Assembly (NCBI RefSeq): GCF_002563855.1
Contig: NZ_PDJQ01000001.1
Coordinates: 1,984,001 to 2,048,000, forward strand
Length of the DNA stretch: 64,000 nucleotides
Direction: 5' to 3'
Source: Tepidiforma thermophila
GTDB lineage: Bacteria > Chloroflexota > Dehalococcoidia > Tepidiformales > Tepidiformaceae
Positions 9,213 through 17,435 of this stretch are shown piece after piece. Both the position numbers and the translations under genes were made by a program. The notes below the pieces were generated by a model. That model worked only from the letters and a program-made list of their open reading frames with translations, ran no database searches and was not told the origin of the DNA. Position 1 is the stretch's first letter, and the number at the start of each line of letters is the position of its first letter.

Positions 9213-10472
9213 CTACGGGACGGGGTCCGGGTCGCGCGCCGGGTGTTCGTGCTCCGCTCCGGGCAGTTCACGGCCGCGCATAATGGCGAAGGCATCGCGC
9301 GCGGTTCGCGGCAGGTCGCGCCAGTTCCAGGCCAGCAGGACGAGACAGAGGGCCGCATACGCCATTCCGTAGAGAACCCGCGCGTGCTCGTTCGTGATGA
9401 ACAGCTGGGTCGCGAACAGCAGGAAGAGCGCGGCGGCCTCGACCCGCGACATTTTCAGGTTCGCGAACACCGCGATGGCAAAGGCGCTCTGCGCGGCTGT
9501 CAGGAAGATTTCGTCGCGCTGGCGCGTGTCCAGCGGCAGACCGATGGTCCAGCCGAATTCGCCCGCCGAGACGAGGAATGCGATCGGGAGCGTCCCGATG
9601 AGCAGCGTCCACTGGTTGACCTTTGAGGAGATGAGAACGCCCATGCCCGCGGCGGCACGTCCGCGCCAGGCGAGCAGGCAGGCAACCAGCACCTCGGGCG
9701 ATTCAGAGGCGAGCGGGGCCAGCCACTGGACCAGGAAAAACTCGCTCACACCGAACTGCTCGCCGACGTGGACGAGCGACTCTGCAAACGGCTCGGCAGA
9801 GGCGAAGATGGCCACCGCGCTGTAGATGAGCAGCACGACCACGACCGCCCGCCGGGGCCCGTTCTGGAGGGCGCCGATGGCGCGCGCAGGCCCGACGAGC
9901 TCGACCTCCTCGGTTTCGACCCGGGAAGTGAAGAACATGTACATGGCGAACAGCGATACGAGCACGATAGTGTCGATGACGCTGACGTGGCTGCGGAGCG
10001 GGATGAAGATGACGTAGGCCGTGGCCACTGCCAGGAAAGTGAGTTCGAGGCTGCGCTGGCGGTCCACAACGAGCTCTTTGATGCGCGTGCGATAGACGAA
10101 CAGGAAGAAAACGAGGGGCCAGCCTACCCCGATGAGCAGCCGGTTGCCGCCGGTCATGTTTGCGACGGCGAGCCCGCGCTCGGCCTCGGCAGGGTCGGCG
10201 CCGGCCTTCCAGGCGAGGACGAAGTCAACGGCGTACTCGGGCAGAACCGCGATGATGGCGATAATCGCGAGGGCGAGGCCCTGCGAGATATCCATTTCGG
10301 CGGTCTCGGCGCCCCAGCTCAGGAGGAAGGCGGCGGCCAGGATCGCCACGCCGAAGATCGCCGCGCCGGCGACGGCAGGCGGGTGGTAGCCGGAGAATCG
10401 GAAGGCGATGCCAGGCAAGGAGGCCGCAGCCATGGCACCAATGGCGAACCACGCGCGCCGGTCAGTGCCCAC
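9213..10472 (-). CDS. Sodium/calcium exchanger family (CaCA) membrane protein
   Basis: 419-residue protein with about ten to eleven hydrophobic segments and the two inverted alpha-repeats of Ca2+:cation antiporters. The first repeat has AIIAVLPEYAVDFVLAWKAG and AVANMTGGNRLLIGVGWP; the second has WLAPLASESPEVLVACLLAW and GVLISSKVNQWTLLIGTLP. The acidic residues in PEY and SPE are the expected cation-binding glutamates. A central hydrophilic stretch (TSRVETEEVELVGP) separates the halves. GTG start at 10472. The ion cannot be named from the sequence; Ca2+/H+ or Ca2+/Na+ exchange is the family default. Confidence 0.85.
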   Translation of the reverse strand: MGTDRRAWFAIGAMAAASLPGIAFRFSGYHPPAVAGAAIFGVAILAAAFLLSWGAETAEMDISQGLALAIIAIIAVLPEYAVDFVLAWKAGADPAEAERGLAVANMTGGNRLLIGVGWPLVFFLFVYRTRIKELVVDRQRSLELTFLAVATAYVIFIPLRSHVSVIDTIVLVSLFAMYMFFTSRVETEEVELVGPARAIGALQNGPRRAVVVVLLIYSAVAIFASAEPFAESLVHVGEQFGVSEFFLVQWLAPLASESPEVLVACLLAWRGRAAAGMGVLISSKVNQWTLLIGTLPIAFLVSAGEFGWTIGLPLDTRQRDEIFLTAAQSAFAIAVFANLKMSRVEAAALFLLFATQLFITNEHARVLYGMAYAALCLVLLAWNWRDLPRTARDAFAIMRGRELPGAEHEHPARDPDPVP

Positions 10473-10511
10473 AGTTGACCACGCAGCCGGCCATGGCTCC
10501 GGAAGCGGCGT

Positions 10512-11225
10512 TCATTCGTAGAACGGGATGGGCTCGGCGGTCTCCCAGTAGTTTTCGAGCTTCCCCTCGGGGAGGCCGCGCGCCGGGTAGAACCGGCCCT
10601 TGTGGAGCTGGTCGACCATATGCTCCTGGCTCAGCAGCTCCTCTTCGAAAACCGCCGTGAAGTAGCCGATACCCTGGGTGCTGTGTGCGTCGGAGCCCCC
10701 GGTGCCCGGTTTGCCAAGCACCTTCGCGACCTGGAGGGCGAAGTAGTTCTCGCGCGGGGTGTTGCAGCCGTTCAGGACCTCGATGGCGTCGACGAGCTGG
10801 AATACCGGCAGTTTTGCGGCCTCTTCGGGGGTCATGCGGAAGGGTTCTTTGCCTTCCCGCTTAAAGTGCACCGGGTCAAAGAAGTGTCGGAACGGGTGCG
10901 CCACGATGAGGAAGGCCCCCTGCTCGTCGGCAATCTCCCGGAGCTTTTCGAGACGGCGGATGCCCGGGGCATACCCCTTCAGACCGATAGCGAGGATGTG
11001 TCCCATATCGGTCGAGACTTCCATCCCGTTCGAGACGAAGATGCCTTCGTGCTTTTTGCGAAAGGGATTGAGGTCCCACGGCTCCCACATCCGGTCGTGC
11101 TCGGTGATGTTGACGCCGGTGAGCCCGATGCGGCGCGCCTCGGCAATGAGGTCATCGGGGTCGAGCATGGAATCCGAGGCGCCCCGGGTGGTATGCAGGT
11201 GCATGTCAACGATGGTGCCCGGCAA
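10512..11225 (-). CDS. PHP-domain metal-dependent phosphoesterase
   Basis: 237 residues of the PHP superfamily. Metal-binding motifs in order: VDMHLHTTRGASDS near the N terminus, GVNITEHD, GMEVSTDMGHILAIG, LIVAHPFRH and GGSDAHSTQGIGYF. This set of His/Asp ligands supports a trinuclear metal centre. The substrate is unknown; relatives hydrolyse phosphoesters such as histidinol phosphate or nucleotides. It differs from the longer TrpH-like PHP protein at 39.5 kb. Stands between the exchanger and the ispE group with short gaps. Confidence 0.85.
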   Translation of the reverse strand: MPGTIVDMHLHTTRGASDSMLDPDDLIAEARRIGLTGVNITEHDRMWEPWDLNPFRKKHEGIFVSNGMEVSTDMGHILAIGLKGYAPGIRRLEKLREIADEQGAFLIVAHPFRHFFDPVHFKREGKEPFRMTPEEAAKLPVFQLVDAIEVLNGCNTPRENYFALQVAKVLGKPGTGGSDAHSTQGIGYFTAVFEEELLSQEHMVDQLHKGRFYPARGLPEGKLENYWETAEPIPFYE

Positions 11226-11275
11226 TCGGCGTCCTCCGGAGATTCGTTCGGAATTTCACGAGTGGGGGGAGTATA

Positions 11276-11695
11276 TCACCGCTCCCCGAGCAGGGGCATC
11301 GCCCAGCCAAAGAGGAAGATGAAGCTTCCGGATGTGCCCAGCCACAGCCACCAGAGCCGTCGCGAAATCAGCCAGAGCACCGGGACCGGCAGCCAGCCGA
11401 GCGCCGCCACCAGCAGCAACCAGGGGCCGCTCGGGGCTCCGAGAGCGGGCGGCATTTCGGAGAAATCCCCCAGCAGGTAGAGCGACGCGAGAACGAGCCC
11501 GCCCATCGTCCAGAGGATGCCGGTCCCGATGGAGATTGGCACAGCCAGGAGGGCGCCCGGCACTTCGGGGTCAATGATGCGCTGGACAAAGCGTTGCGGG
11601 CCGGGCTGGAGGGCGATGTAGGTGAGGGCGAATGTCGAAATGATGGACATGGCGTACCCCATCGCCCAGCCGGCGATGATCGTGTTGACCGTCAC
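11276..11695 (-). CDS. Small four-helix membrane protein of unknown function
   Basis: 139 residues, starting at a GTG that overlaps the ispE stop (GTGA). Four hydrophobic segments are visible: IIAGWAMGYAMSIISTFALTYIAL, LLAVPISIGTGILWTMGGLVLASLYLL, GPWLLLVAALGWLPVPVLWLI and LWWLWLGTSGSFIFLFGWAMPLL. No family is recognised. The overlap makes it the last gene of the 3D-protein - rsmA - ispE operon, so it is translationally coupled to isoprenoid synthesis, but no functional link can be shown. Confidence 0.65.
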   Translation of the reverse strand: MTVNTIIAGWAMGYAMSIISTFALTYIALQPGPQRFVQRIIDPEVPGALLAVPISIGTGILWTMGGLVLASLYLLGDFSEMPPALGAPSGPWLLLVAALGWLPVPVLWLISRRLWWLWLGTSGSFIFLFGWAMPLLGER

Positions 11696-12561
11696 CGCGC
11701 AGCCGTCCGGGTCACGATGACCTCGAGCCCCGCCTCCCGGGCGCAGTGCGCGACGGCATCCCCGGACCCGGACGGTCCGATCCAGAACCAGGTCGGGCCA
11801 GCCCCCGTCAGTACAACAGGGCTCCTGATCACCGCCTCGATCCGAGTACGGTGCTCCTGCAGCCAGGGGAAGACGGCGAGTGCGGCGTGTTCGAGCGCGT
11901 TGGCGCCGACCAGGTCTTCGGTCGACAGGGAGCCGCCGCGGGCGAGTTCGAGCACCGAAGAGACCGCAGGCGGGCGGGAGTCGAGTTCCGCCAGTTTCGC
12001 GAAGACGGCCGCCGTTTTCCGCTCGACGGCCTGCGTGCCGGCCGGGGGCGGGAAGAGCACAACGTCGTGCATCGGCAGGGGAGGCAGCGGCTCGAGGAGC
12101 TCGCCACGGCCGCGGCCCCTGGCGAACCCGCCCGTGAGGAAGAACGGGACGTCGCTGCCGAGCTCGAGGGCGAGCGCGGGCAGCCGGGGAACGAGCTGCG
12201 GCCAAAGCTTCGCCGCCAGCAAAAGGACCGCTGCAGCGTCGGAGGAACCGCCGGCCAGCCCCCCGGCAGCGGGAATCTGCTTGTCGATGCGCACACGGAA
12301 CGTCGGGTCCGCCCCTGCGCCGAAAGCAGCGCATTCGAGGGCGCGCCAGGCCAGGTTGGCCCGGCCGGCGGGGACCCCCGCCGCGCGCGGCCCGGAGACC
12401 TCGAGACCCGGCGCTTCGGAGGGGACGATCTCAACGTGGTCGGCGAGTTCGAGTTCGAGGAACAGCGTATCGAGTTCGTGGTAGCCATCGCTGCGCCGGC
12501 CGAGCACATCCAGCGCGAGATTGACTTTCGCCGGCGCAGGGCCTGCCAGCCGTTCAACCAA
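11692..12561 (-). CDS. ispE: 4-diphosphocytidyl-2-C-methyl-D-erythritol kinase
   Basis: 289-residue GHMP kinase; phosphorylates CDP-ME in the MEP pathway to IPP/DMAPP. Seen: N-terminal APAKVNLALDVLGRRSDGYHEL, the ATP-binding loop PAAGGLAGGSSDAAAVL, LGSDVPFFLTGG and the C-terminal VVLTGAGPTWF. No ATG or GTG precedes the conserved start; TTG 12561 fits, sits 6 bases after a strong GAGGTGG, and overlaps the rsmA stop by 8 bases. A longer upstream reading frame runs through rsmA and lacks homology. The order rsmA-ispE matches the Bacillus ksgA...ispE region. Confidence 0.92.
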   Translation of the reverse strand: MVERLAGPAPAKVNLALDVLGRRSDGYHELDTLFLELELADHVEIVPSEAPGLEVSGPRAAGVPAGRANLAWRALECAAFGAGADPTFRVRIDKQIPAAGGLAGGSSDAAAVLLLAAKLWPQLVPRLPALALELGSDVPFFLTGGFARGRGRGELLEPLPPLPMHDVVLFPPPAGTQAVERKTAAVFAKLAELDSRPPAVSSVLELARGGSLSTEDLVGANALEHAALAVFPWLQEHRTRIEAVIRSPVVLTGAGPTWFWIGPSGSGDAVAHCAREAGLEVIVTRTAAR

Positions 12562-13387
12562 CGGCGACCACCTCGCGACATGCCCGCCGCAGTGCCTGCC
12601 ACTCCTCGAGGTTGAGCGTCTCAGGCCGGCGCATCGGGTCGATTTCGGCCCGCTCAAGCGCCTGCCGGGCACCGCCTGGGGGCAGCCAGACACCCCGCGC
12701 CAGGCTGTTGTGGACCTGTTTGCGCGGGTTGCGGAACACGCGGCTGACGAAATCGAAGAACTCCGGGATCTCGGCCTCTGGAACACGCGGCTCGGGCAGG
12801 ACGCTGAGCCGGACCACCGAGGACCAGACAGCGGGCGGCGGCTCGAATGCCTCTGGGGGAACATCGAAGAGCAGCTCGGAGTCAGCGTAGACGCGGATCG
12901 AGACGGTGTGGAGCGACCACTCGCCAGGGGCCGCGGTCATCTCACGCGCGACTTCCCGCTGCACCATCACGACGGCCTCGGCCGGACGCCGCGCATTCTC
13001 AAGCACGTTCCGGACTATCGGGTTTGCCGCGAAGTACGGCAGGTTGCCGACGACGACGAACGGCCTCCCCGGCGGTACCAGCGCCCCAAAGTCGACGACC
13101 CTGGCATCGCCTTCGACGATCCGCAGCCGCTCATGCTTGCGGAACCGGTTGCGCAGGTGCCCAACCAGCCGGGGTTCGATTTCGATGGCAAGCACGTCGT
13201 GGCCAGCCTCGAGCAGGGCGGCGGTCAGCTGGCCAGTTCCGGCGCCGATTTCGACGACCAGGCCGCCCTCGGGCACGCGGAGCGCGTGGACGATATCGGC
13301 CAACACCCCCGAGTCACGGAGAAAGTGCTGGCCAAGTGCTTTGCGGGGCCGGGGACCGGGCAGCCGGTCAGTATGTGTGCGCACCAC
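12554..13387 (-). CDS. rsmA: 16S rRNA (adenine(1518/1519)-N6)-dimethyltransferase
   Basis: 277 residues, KsgA family; dimethylates two adjacent adenines in helix 45 of 16S rRNA. Motifs: PRKALGQHFLRDSGV at the start, the SAM loop VVEIGAGTGQLTAALL, VLAIEIEPRLV, the catalytic VVGNLPYFAANPIV (NLPY) and PPAVWSSVVRL. Two adjacent GTG codons (13387, 13384) are the best starts because they place the conserved N terminus correctly. Preceded by the G5/3D protein gene (28-base gap) and followed by ispE with an 8-base overlap. Confidence 0.94.
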   Translation of the reverse strand: MVRTHTDRLPGPRPRKALGQHFLRDSGVLADIVHALRVPEGGLVVEIGAGTGQLTAALLEAGHDVLAIEIEPRLVGHLRNRFRKHERLRIVEGDARVVDFGALVPPGRPFVVVGNLPYFAANPIVRNVLENARRPAEAVVMVQREVAREMTAAPGEWSLHTVSIRVYADSELLFDVPPEAFEPPPAVWSSVVRLSVLPEPRVPEAEIPEFFDFVSRVFRNPRKQVHNSLARGVWLPPGGARQALERAEIDPMRRPETLNLEEWQALRRACREVVAVG

Positions 13388-13415
13388 GTTTCCATCGTAG
13401 GTGCCACCACCGGGG

Positions 13416-14888
13416 TCAGTCGAGAATGTAGATGTCCACGGTCCCGGTGCGCCACGGATTGGGGCCGGCATCCTCGGGAAACCCAAGGTCGACCTTAGCC
13501 CCTTTGATCCCGCCGCCAACGTCGGCGGCGATACAAAGCCCGTAACCGGGGACGACAAATCGGGTTCCGAGGGGAATGACCTGGGGGTCAACGGCACAGA
13601 TCCCGCGGTCGACGAGTACACCGGTTGCCGTGCGCCCGTAGGCGGGATGGTCGGGCGCCCAGGGCCCGTGACTGGCGTTGTACCAGGTCGCCCAGACCGT
13701 CAGCTTCTTCCGGTACGGTCCGGTGTACTCCGGGCTGGCGAGGAAAAGGCCGGGTGCTTCGACATCGCGTGTCCCGATAACCTGCCGGTGAGCCACGGGT
13801 GCTTTGGTAACGGACCGGCTGACCACCTCACGCGACTCAAGCAGGCCGTTCCGGTAGACCGCCTCGACGACTGTCCGCAATTCGCCAGGGCGGCCCGGGA
13901 TGAGCCGGACGTGGCCGCGGGGCAATGCCGGGTCCTCTTCGACAACGGTGGCCGGCGGCAGCGGCTCGACGACCTCTTCCCGGACCGTCCGGAGGGTCCC
14001 AACCACAAGGGTGCTGCCGGCCGGGAGGTACGCGTCCTGCGTGTGCGAGAGTTCAACAACCTCGGCTCCCTGCAAGTCCAGGAGGGCCAGCACTTCGGCA
14101 ACCGTTGCTGCCCGGGTGTAGAGCGCCTGGGCCTGGCCGTCGAGCACCACGGTGATGGTGCGGGCAGGAGCGAGGCGGACGGCCATGCCGGCCGAAAGCG
14201 GCGTCTCCATCGCGGGCTCGACGAGGTCGGCCTCGCGGACCACGAGACCGAGATCCGCGACGAGTTCGCCGACGGTGGCTGCGGAAGTCTGTACATCGAC
14301 ACGAAGGTCATCGATGAAGACCACGAAGCGACGGGCGCGTTCGACCTCAAGGCGGGGCAGGGCGATTGAACCAGAACTGAGCCCGGCGGCCGACAGGCGG
14401 ACCCCCGCGAGCGGTGTCTGCGGCGTGGCCACGGTGCCATTCAGGCGGACCCGGTCGCGCGGGCCCAGTTCCACACCGGCTGATGCGAGCACGCCACCGA
14501 TCGTCCCTGCCGAGGTCCGGACCACGAGTTCCCGGCCATCGACCGACACGGTGACATCCCGGGTCCGCGGGATACCGATGCCGGCCAGCCCTGCCGAGTT
14601 GAACGTCCGCGGGCGGCCAGCCTCAGGCTGGTCGAGCCCTGGCAGGGCGGCGATTTCGCCTTGAAAGACCGCATGGTAGACCTGCGCTCCGGTATCGGAA
14701 ACGACGAGAACATCCCGCCCTGGAAAGGCCCGGAAGCCGGCGAGGATGAACAGGGTTACGGCCAGCACCGCCGAGGCGTGGTTGCGGCCGCGGAAGACCC
14801 GCGCGCGGGCGCGGCGGACAAATACGCGGCGCTCGCGACGAAGCTGAGAACGGCTCACCGGCCGCAACAGGGCCTGCGTCACACGCAC
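13416..14888 (-). CDS. Secreted/anchored cell-wall protein with DUF348 repeats, G5 and 3D domains (YabE-like)
   Basis: 490 residues. A basic N terminus leads into one membrane segment (ASAVLAVTLFILAGF, about 38-52). DUF348-type repeats follow (for example TVSVDGRELVVRTSAGTIGG, FVVFIDDLRVDVQTSAATVG and ITVVLDGQAQALYTRAATV), each ending in a 'VGExL' style segment, then a G5-like region (LRTVREEVVEPLP ... SRSVTKAP). At the C terminus is a 3D (MltA-like barrel) domain with YGRTATG, DPQVIPLGTRFVVPGYG and IKGAKVDLGFP carrying its Asp residues. This architecture is that of YabE/Rpf-like peptidoglycan lytic enzymes; yabE also precedes ksgA in Bacillus. Confidence 0.88.
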   Translation of the reverse strand: MRVTQALLRPVSRSQLRRERRVFVRRARARVFRGRNHASAVLAVTLFILAGFRAFPGRDVLVVSDTGAQVYHAVFQGEIAALPGLDQPEAGRPRTFNSAGLAGIGIPRTRDVTVSVDGRELVVRTSAGTIGGVLASAGVELGPRDRVRLNGTVATPQTPLAGVRLSAAGLSSGSIALPRLEVERARRFVVFIDDLRVDVQTSAATVGELVADLGLVVREADLVEPAMETPLSAGMAVRLAPARTITVVLDGQAQALYTRAATVAEVLALLDLQGAEVVELSHTQDAYLPAGSTLVVGTLRTVREEVVEPLPPATVVEEDPALPRGHVRLIPGRPGELRTVVEAVYRNGLLESREVVSRSVTKAPVAHRQVIGTRDVEAPGLFLASPEYTGPYRKKLTVWATWYNASHGPWAPDHPAYGRTATGVLVDRGICAVDPQVIPLGTRFVVPGYGLCIAADVGGGIKGAKVDLGFPEDAGPNPWRTGTVDIYILD

Positions 14889-15017
14889 TCCTGGTGGATT
14901 GACGCGAGCCCGTGCGGGTCCGGGCCGGTCGAAGCGTTGGAAAGGTGGCCGTGCACCTGCTGTCGAACTGGCCCCCGGGCTTGCTCTGCAACAGCCGGCT
15001 CAGGCCCGGTTGACTGC

Positions 15018-15107
15018 GGCACCCGAGGCAAACCCCTTATGGCTGCTTCCTTCCGGACCTGACCAGGTTCGGAGCGCCTCGCCGCGCAGGACCAGACCCT
15101 CGGCGCC
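15018..15107 (-). ncRNA. ffs: Small bacterial signal recognition particle RNA (4.5S type)
   Basis: The conserved tip CAGGTCCGGAAGGAAGCAGC is present on the minus strand, as in every bacterial SRP RNA (GGAA tetraloop and the asymmetric and symmetric Ffh-binding loops). The ends GGCGCCGAGG and CCTCGGGTGCC pair with a single bulge, closing a hairpin of about 90 bases, so this is the short 4.5S form without an Alu domain. It would bind Ffh to target membrane proteins. Ends are set by the outer pairing and could extend a few bases. Confidence 0.92.
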
Positions 15108-15219
15108 GACTGAAGAGGACAGTCCCCGAAAGCGCAGCCCTCGAGCAGGAATTCGACCCCGCTATAGCGGATTGCGGGTTCAGGGCACCGCTAGCTCCCC
15201 GTCTAGCACAGCCATCCTT

Positions 15220-15249
15220 ACCCTAGCGCCGGCGCCGGGAGGGGGTCAA
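15220..15249 (-). promoter_or_regulatory. Candidate promoter upstream of the SRP RNA
   Basis: On the minus strand TTGACC (15249-15244), 18 bases, TAGGGT (15225-15220). Transcription would start about 105 bases before the mature SRP RNA, implying 5' processing. A 12-base perfect palindrome CCGCTATAGCGG lies at 15159-15170 in the leader; a closer promoter using its TATAGC is the alternative. Confidence 0.35.
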
Positions 15250-15264
15250 TAGCCCGAATGCGGT

Positions 15265-15783
15265 TCAGCTGACATGGAGGGCAACGAGCAGTTCACCGGC
15301 GTTCACGCGCTGGCCGGCAGACACGGCGACCTGCTCAATGACACCGGCGGCTGGCGACCGCAGCTCATTATTCATCTTCATTGACTCGATGACCAGGAGC
15401 ACGTCGCCGGGAGCCACCTGGTCGCCGGGTTTGCAGCGCACCTCGATAATCGAGCCGGTCATTGGCGCGGTAATGCGCCGGAGACCGGTCTGGACCTGCT
15501 GCGCGGCCAGTTTCGCGGCCTGCGGGCGCCAGCGCTCGACCTTGAAGTCGAACCCGTGCCGGCCGATGGTTGCACGGGCGCCCCCGCGGCGCCGTTCGAG
15601 GTAAATCTCCACGGGCTGGTGCTCCAGCATCAGCAGGTAGAGCTGCGAATCACCGACACGATGGAGCTCGACCTCCGTCCAGTGCTCTTCGCCTTCGCGG
15701 CGAACGCGGACTGATTCGCTGGTCCGTTCTATTTCGTACGCCTCGATCGTCTCGTCCGTGCGGACTAGAAACTTCTCGGCCAT
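15265..15783 (-). CDS. Biotin carboxyl carrier subunit with BT-like domain (acyl-CoA carboxylase)
   Basis: 172 residues. The C-terminal 75 residues are a biotinyl domain with VIESMKMNNEL, where the Lys between the Met residues carries biotin. The N-terminal 90 residues (YEIERTSESVRVRREGEEHWTEVELHRV... FDFKVERW) look like the beta-rich BT domain that links carboxylase and carrier in propionyl- or methylcrotonyl-CoA carboxylase alpha subunits. The gene overlaps the biotin carboxylase gene by 19 bases; ATG 15783 has GGAGG 12 bases upstream. Together the two encode the usual alpha chain as two polypeptides. No carboxyltransferase is in the window. Confidence 0.88.
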   Translation of the reverse strand: MAEKFLVRTDETIEAYEIERTSESVRVRREGEEHWTEVELHRVGDSQLYLLMLEHQPVEIYLERRRGGARATIGRHGFDFKVERWRPQAAKLAAQQVQTGLRRITAPMTGSIIEVRCKPGDQVAPGDVLLVIESMKMNNELRSPAAGVIEQVAVSAGQRVNAGELLVALHVS

Positions 15784-17315
15784 CGGCCCATGGCACCTCC
15801 TGCAAAGGTCGAGCCGCCCTGTTGCCGTCGCCACGCTCCAATCTGGCTGCGATAGCCATTGGTTGGTGCCGCCTGGCCGTTGAGCGGTTGCTCGCCGGTG
15901 TCCCGTTCACCGCCGGTGACCAGCAAAAGGGCGGCGATTTCGGCGGCGCGACGCTGCTCCTCGTAGTGTTCCTCCGCCAGCACCTGGTTCCGGTCGAGGA
16001 AGCCGGTATCGATGTCGCCGGCGATAAAGTCAGGCAGGTCGAGAATTTGCTGGAGGTAGGGGATATTGGTCGCGACACCGACAACCCGGAATTCGGCCAG
16101 GGCACGCTTCATCCGCTGGCGCGCCCCTTCCCGGTTCCGGCCCCAGGCCGTGACCTTGGCGAGCAGTGAATCGTAATAGGGCGTGACCTCGATGCCGTCA
16201 TAGAGCGCGCTTTCGACGCGGATACCGGGGCCTGCGGGCTCGCGGGCGAACACGACCCGGCCGACGGATGGGAGGAAGTTGTTGAAGGGATCCTCGGCCA
16301 CAATCCGGCACTCGATTGCCCAGCCCCGCGTAAGCAGGTCGGCCTCCTCGTACGGCAGTTCCTCGCCGGCTGCGACAAGGATTTGGTCCTTCACCAGGTC
16401 GGTGCCGGTCACCATTTCCGTGACCGGGTGCTCAACCTGGAGCCGGGTGTTCATTTCGAGGAAGTAGTGGTTGCCATCCTGGTCGAGGAGGAATTCCACT
16501 GTTCCGACGTTATGGTAATTCGCAGCGCGGGCAATCCGGACCGCTGCCCGGGAGAGGGTGCGCCGCAGTTGCGGGCTGACGGCAACCGAGGGGCATTCTT
16601 CGATAATCTTCTGATGGCGGCGCTGGATGGAGCACTCACGCTCGCCGAGGGGCACGATGTTGCCGTAGCGGTCGCCGATGACCTGTACCTCGATGTGGCG
16701 GACCTTCTTCAGGTTCTTCTCGACGTAGATCGCCGGGTTGCCGAAGGCAGCCGCTGCCTCCTGCATGGCGCGAGCGGCCGCGCCGGGCAACTGCTCGGGG
16801 GATTCGATCAGCCGAATACCGCGACCGCCCCCTCCGGCAGCCGCTTTGATCATGACGGGGTAGCCGATGCGTTCGGCACAGGCGAGGGCCTCCTCCACCG
16901 AGGTCAGCTCGCCGCTCCCCGGAAGCACGGGTACGCCAGCCTGTTCGGCGATCCGGCGCGCCTCGATTTTGTCTCCCAGGCGGCGGATCGATTCCGGAGA
17001 CGGACCGATAAACACGAGCCCCGCTCGCTCGCACGCTTCGGCGAACTCGGCGTTTTCGGCGAGGAATCCGTAGCCGGGGTGGACGGCGTCGGCGCCGCAC
17101 CGCTTCGCGACTTCGATGATGCGCTCGACATTGAGGTAGCTCTGGCGGGCGTCGGCCGGCCCGATGTAGTGCGCCTCGTCCGCATAGCGGACGTGCTGCG
17201 ACAGGCGGTCCACATCGGAGTACACCGCCACCGATCGAATATCGAGGTCACGAAGGCCGCGGACGATGCGGAGCGCGATTTCGCCGCGATTCGCTACAAG
17301 GACCTTGGAAAACAT
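15765..17315 (-). CDS. accC: Biotin carboxylase subunit of an acyl-CoA carboxylase
   Basis: 516 residues; carboxylates biotin using ATP and bicarbonate. Order: the N-terminal domain MFSKVLVANRGEIALRI, HPGYGFLAENAEFA, the ATP-grasp glycine loop KAAAGGGGRGIR, GERECSIQRRHQK, the catalytic EFLLDQDGNHYFLEMNTRLQVEHPVTE and a C-terminal domain ending LAEFRVVGVATNIPYL. It is about 65 residues longer than E. coli AccC, with a Gln/Gly-rich tail encoding the overlap with the carrier gene. ATG 17315 is chosen at the conserved N terminus. The acyl substrate (acetyl, propionyl or longer) cannot be told from this subunit. Confidence 0.92.
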   Translation of the reverse strand: MFSKVLVANRGEIALRIVRGLRDLDIRSVAVYSDVDRLSQHVRYADEAHYIGPADARQSYLNVERIIEVAKRCGADAVHPGYGFLAENAEFAEACERAGLVFIGPSPESIRRLGDKIEARRIAEQAGVPVLPGSGELTSVEEALACAERIGYPVMIKAAAGGGGRGIRLIESPEQLPGAAARAMQEAAAAFGNPAIYVEKNLKKVRHIEVQVIGDRYGNIVPLGERECSIQRRHQKIIEECPSVAVSPQLRRTLSRAAVRIARAANYHNVGTVEFLLDQDGNHYFLEMNTRLQVEHPVTEMVTGTDLVKDQILVAAGEELPYEEADLLTRGWAIECRIVAEDPFNNFLPSVGRVVFAREPAGPGIRVESALYDGIEVTPYYDSLLAKVTAWGRNREGARQRMKRALAEFRVVGVATNIPYLQQILDLPDFIAGDIDTGFLDRNQVLAEEHYEEQRRAAEIAALLLVTGGERDTGEQPLNGQAAPTNGYRSQIGAWRRQQGGSTFAGGAMGRWPRSF

Positions 17316-17399
17316 CGTAGGGGCCTTTAGTTCTCTCAGGAAATTCGATAGCTCCACAGCATACCGGGGCCTGCGACGACAGGCGAACCGCATGTCGTG

Positions 17400-17429
17400 T
17401 TGGTCGGCACTTCGTGTAGCCCGTACACT
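17400..17429 (+). promoter_or_regulatory. Promoter for leaderless nadB
   Basis: TTGGTC (17400-17405), 18 bases, TACACT (17424-17429). Only six bases separate the -10 box from the nadB ATG at 17436, so transcription should start at or next to the start codon. There is no ribosome binding site in front of the ATG, consistent with a leaderless mRNA. Confidence 0.55.
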
Positions 17430-17435
17430 AACTGT

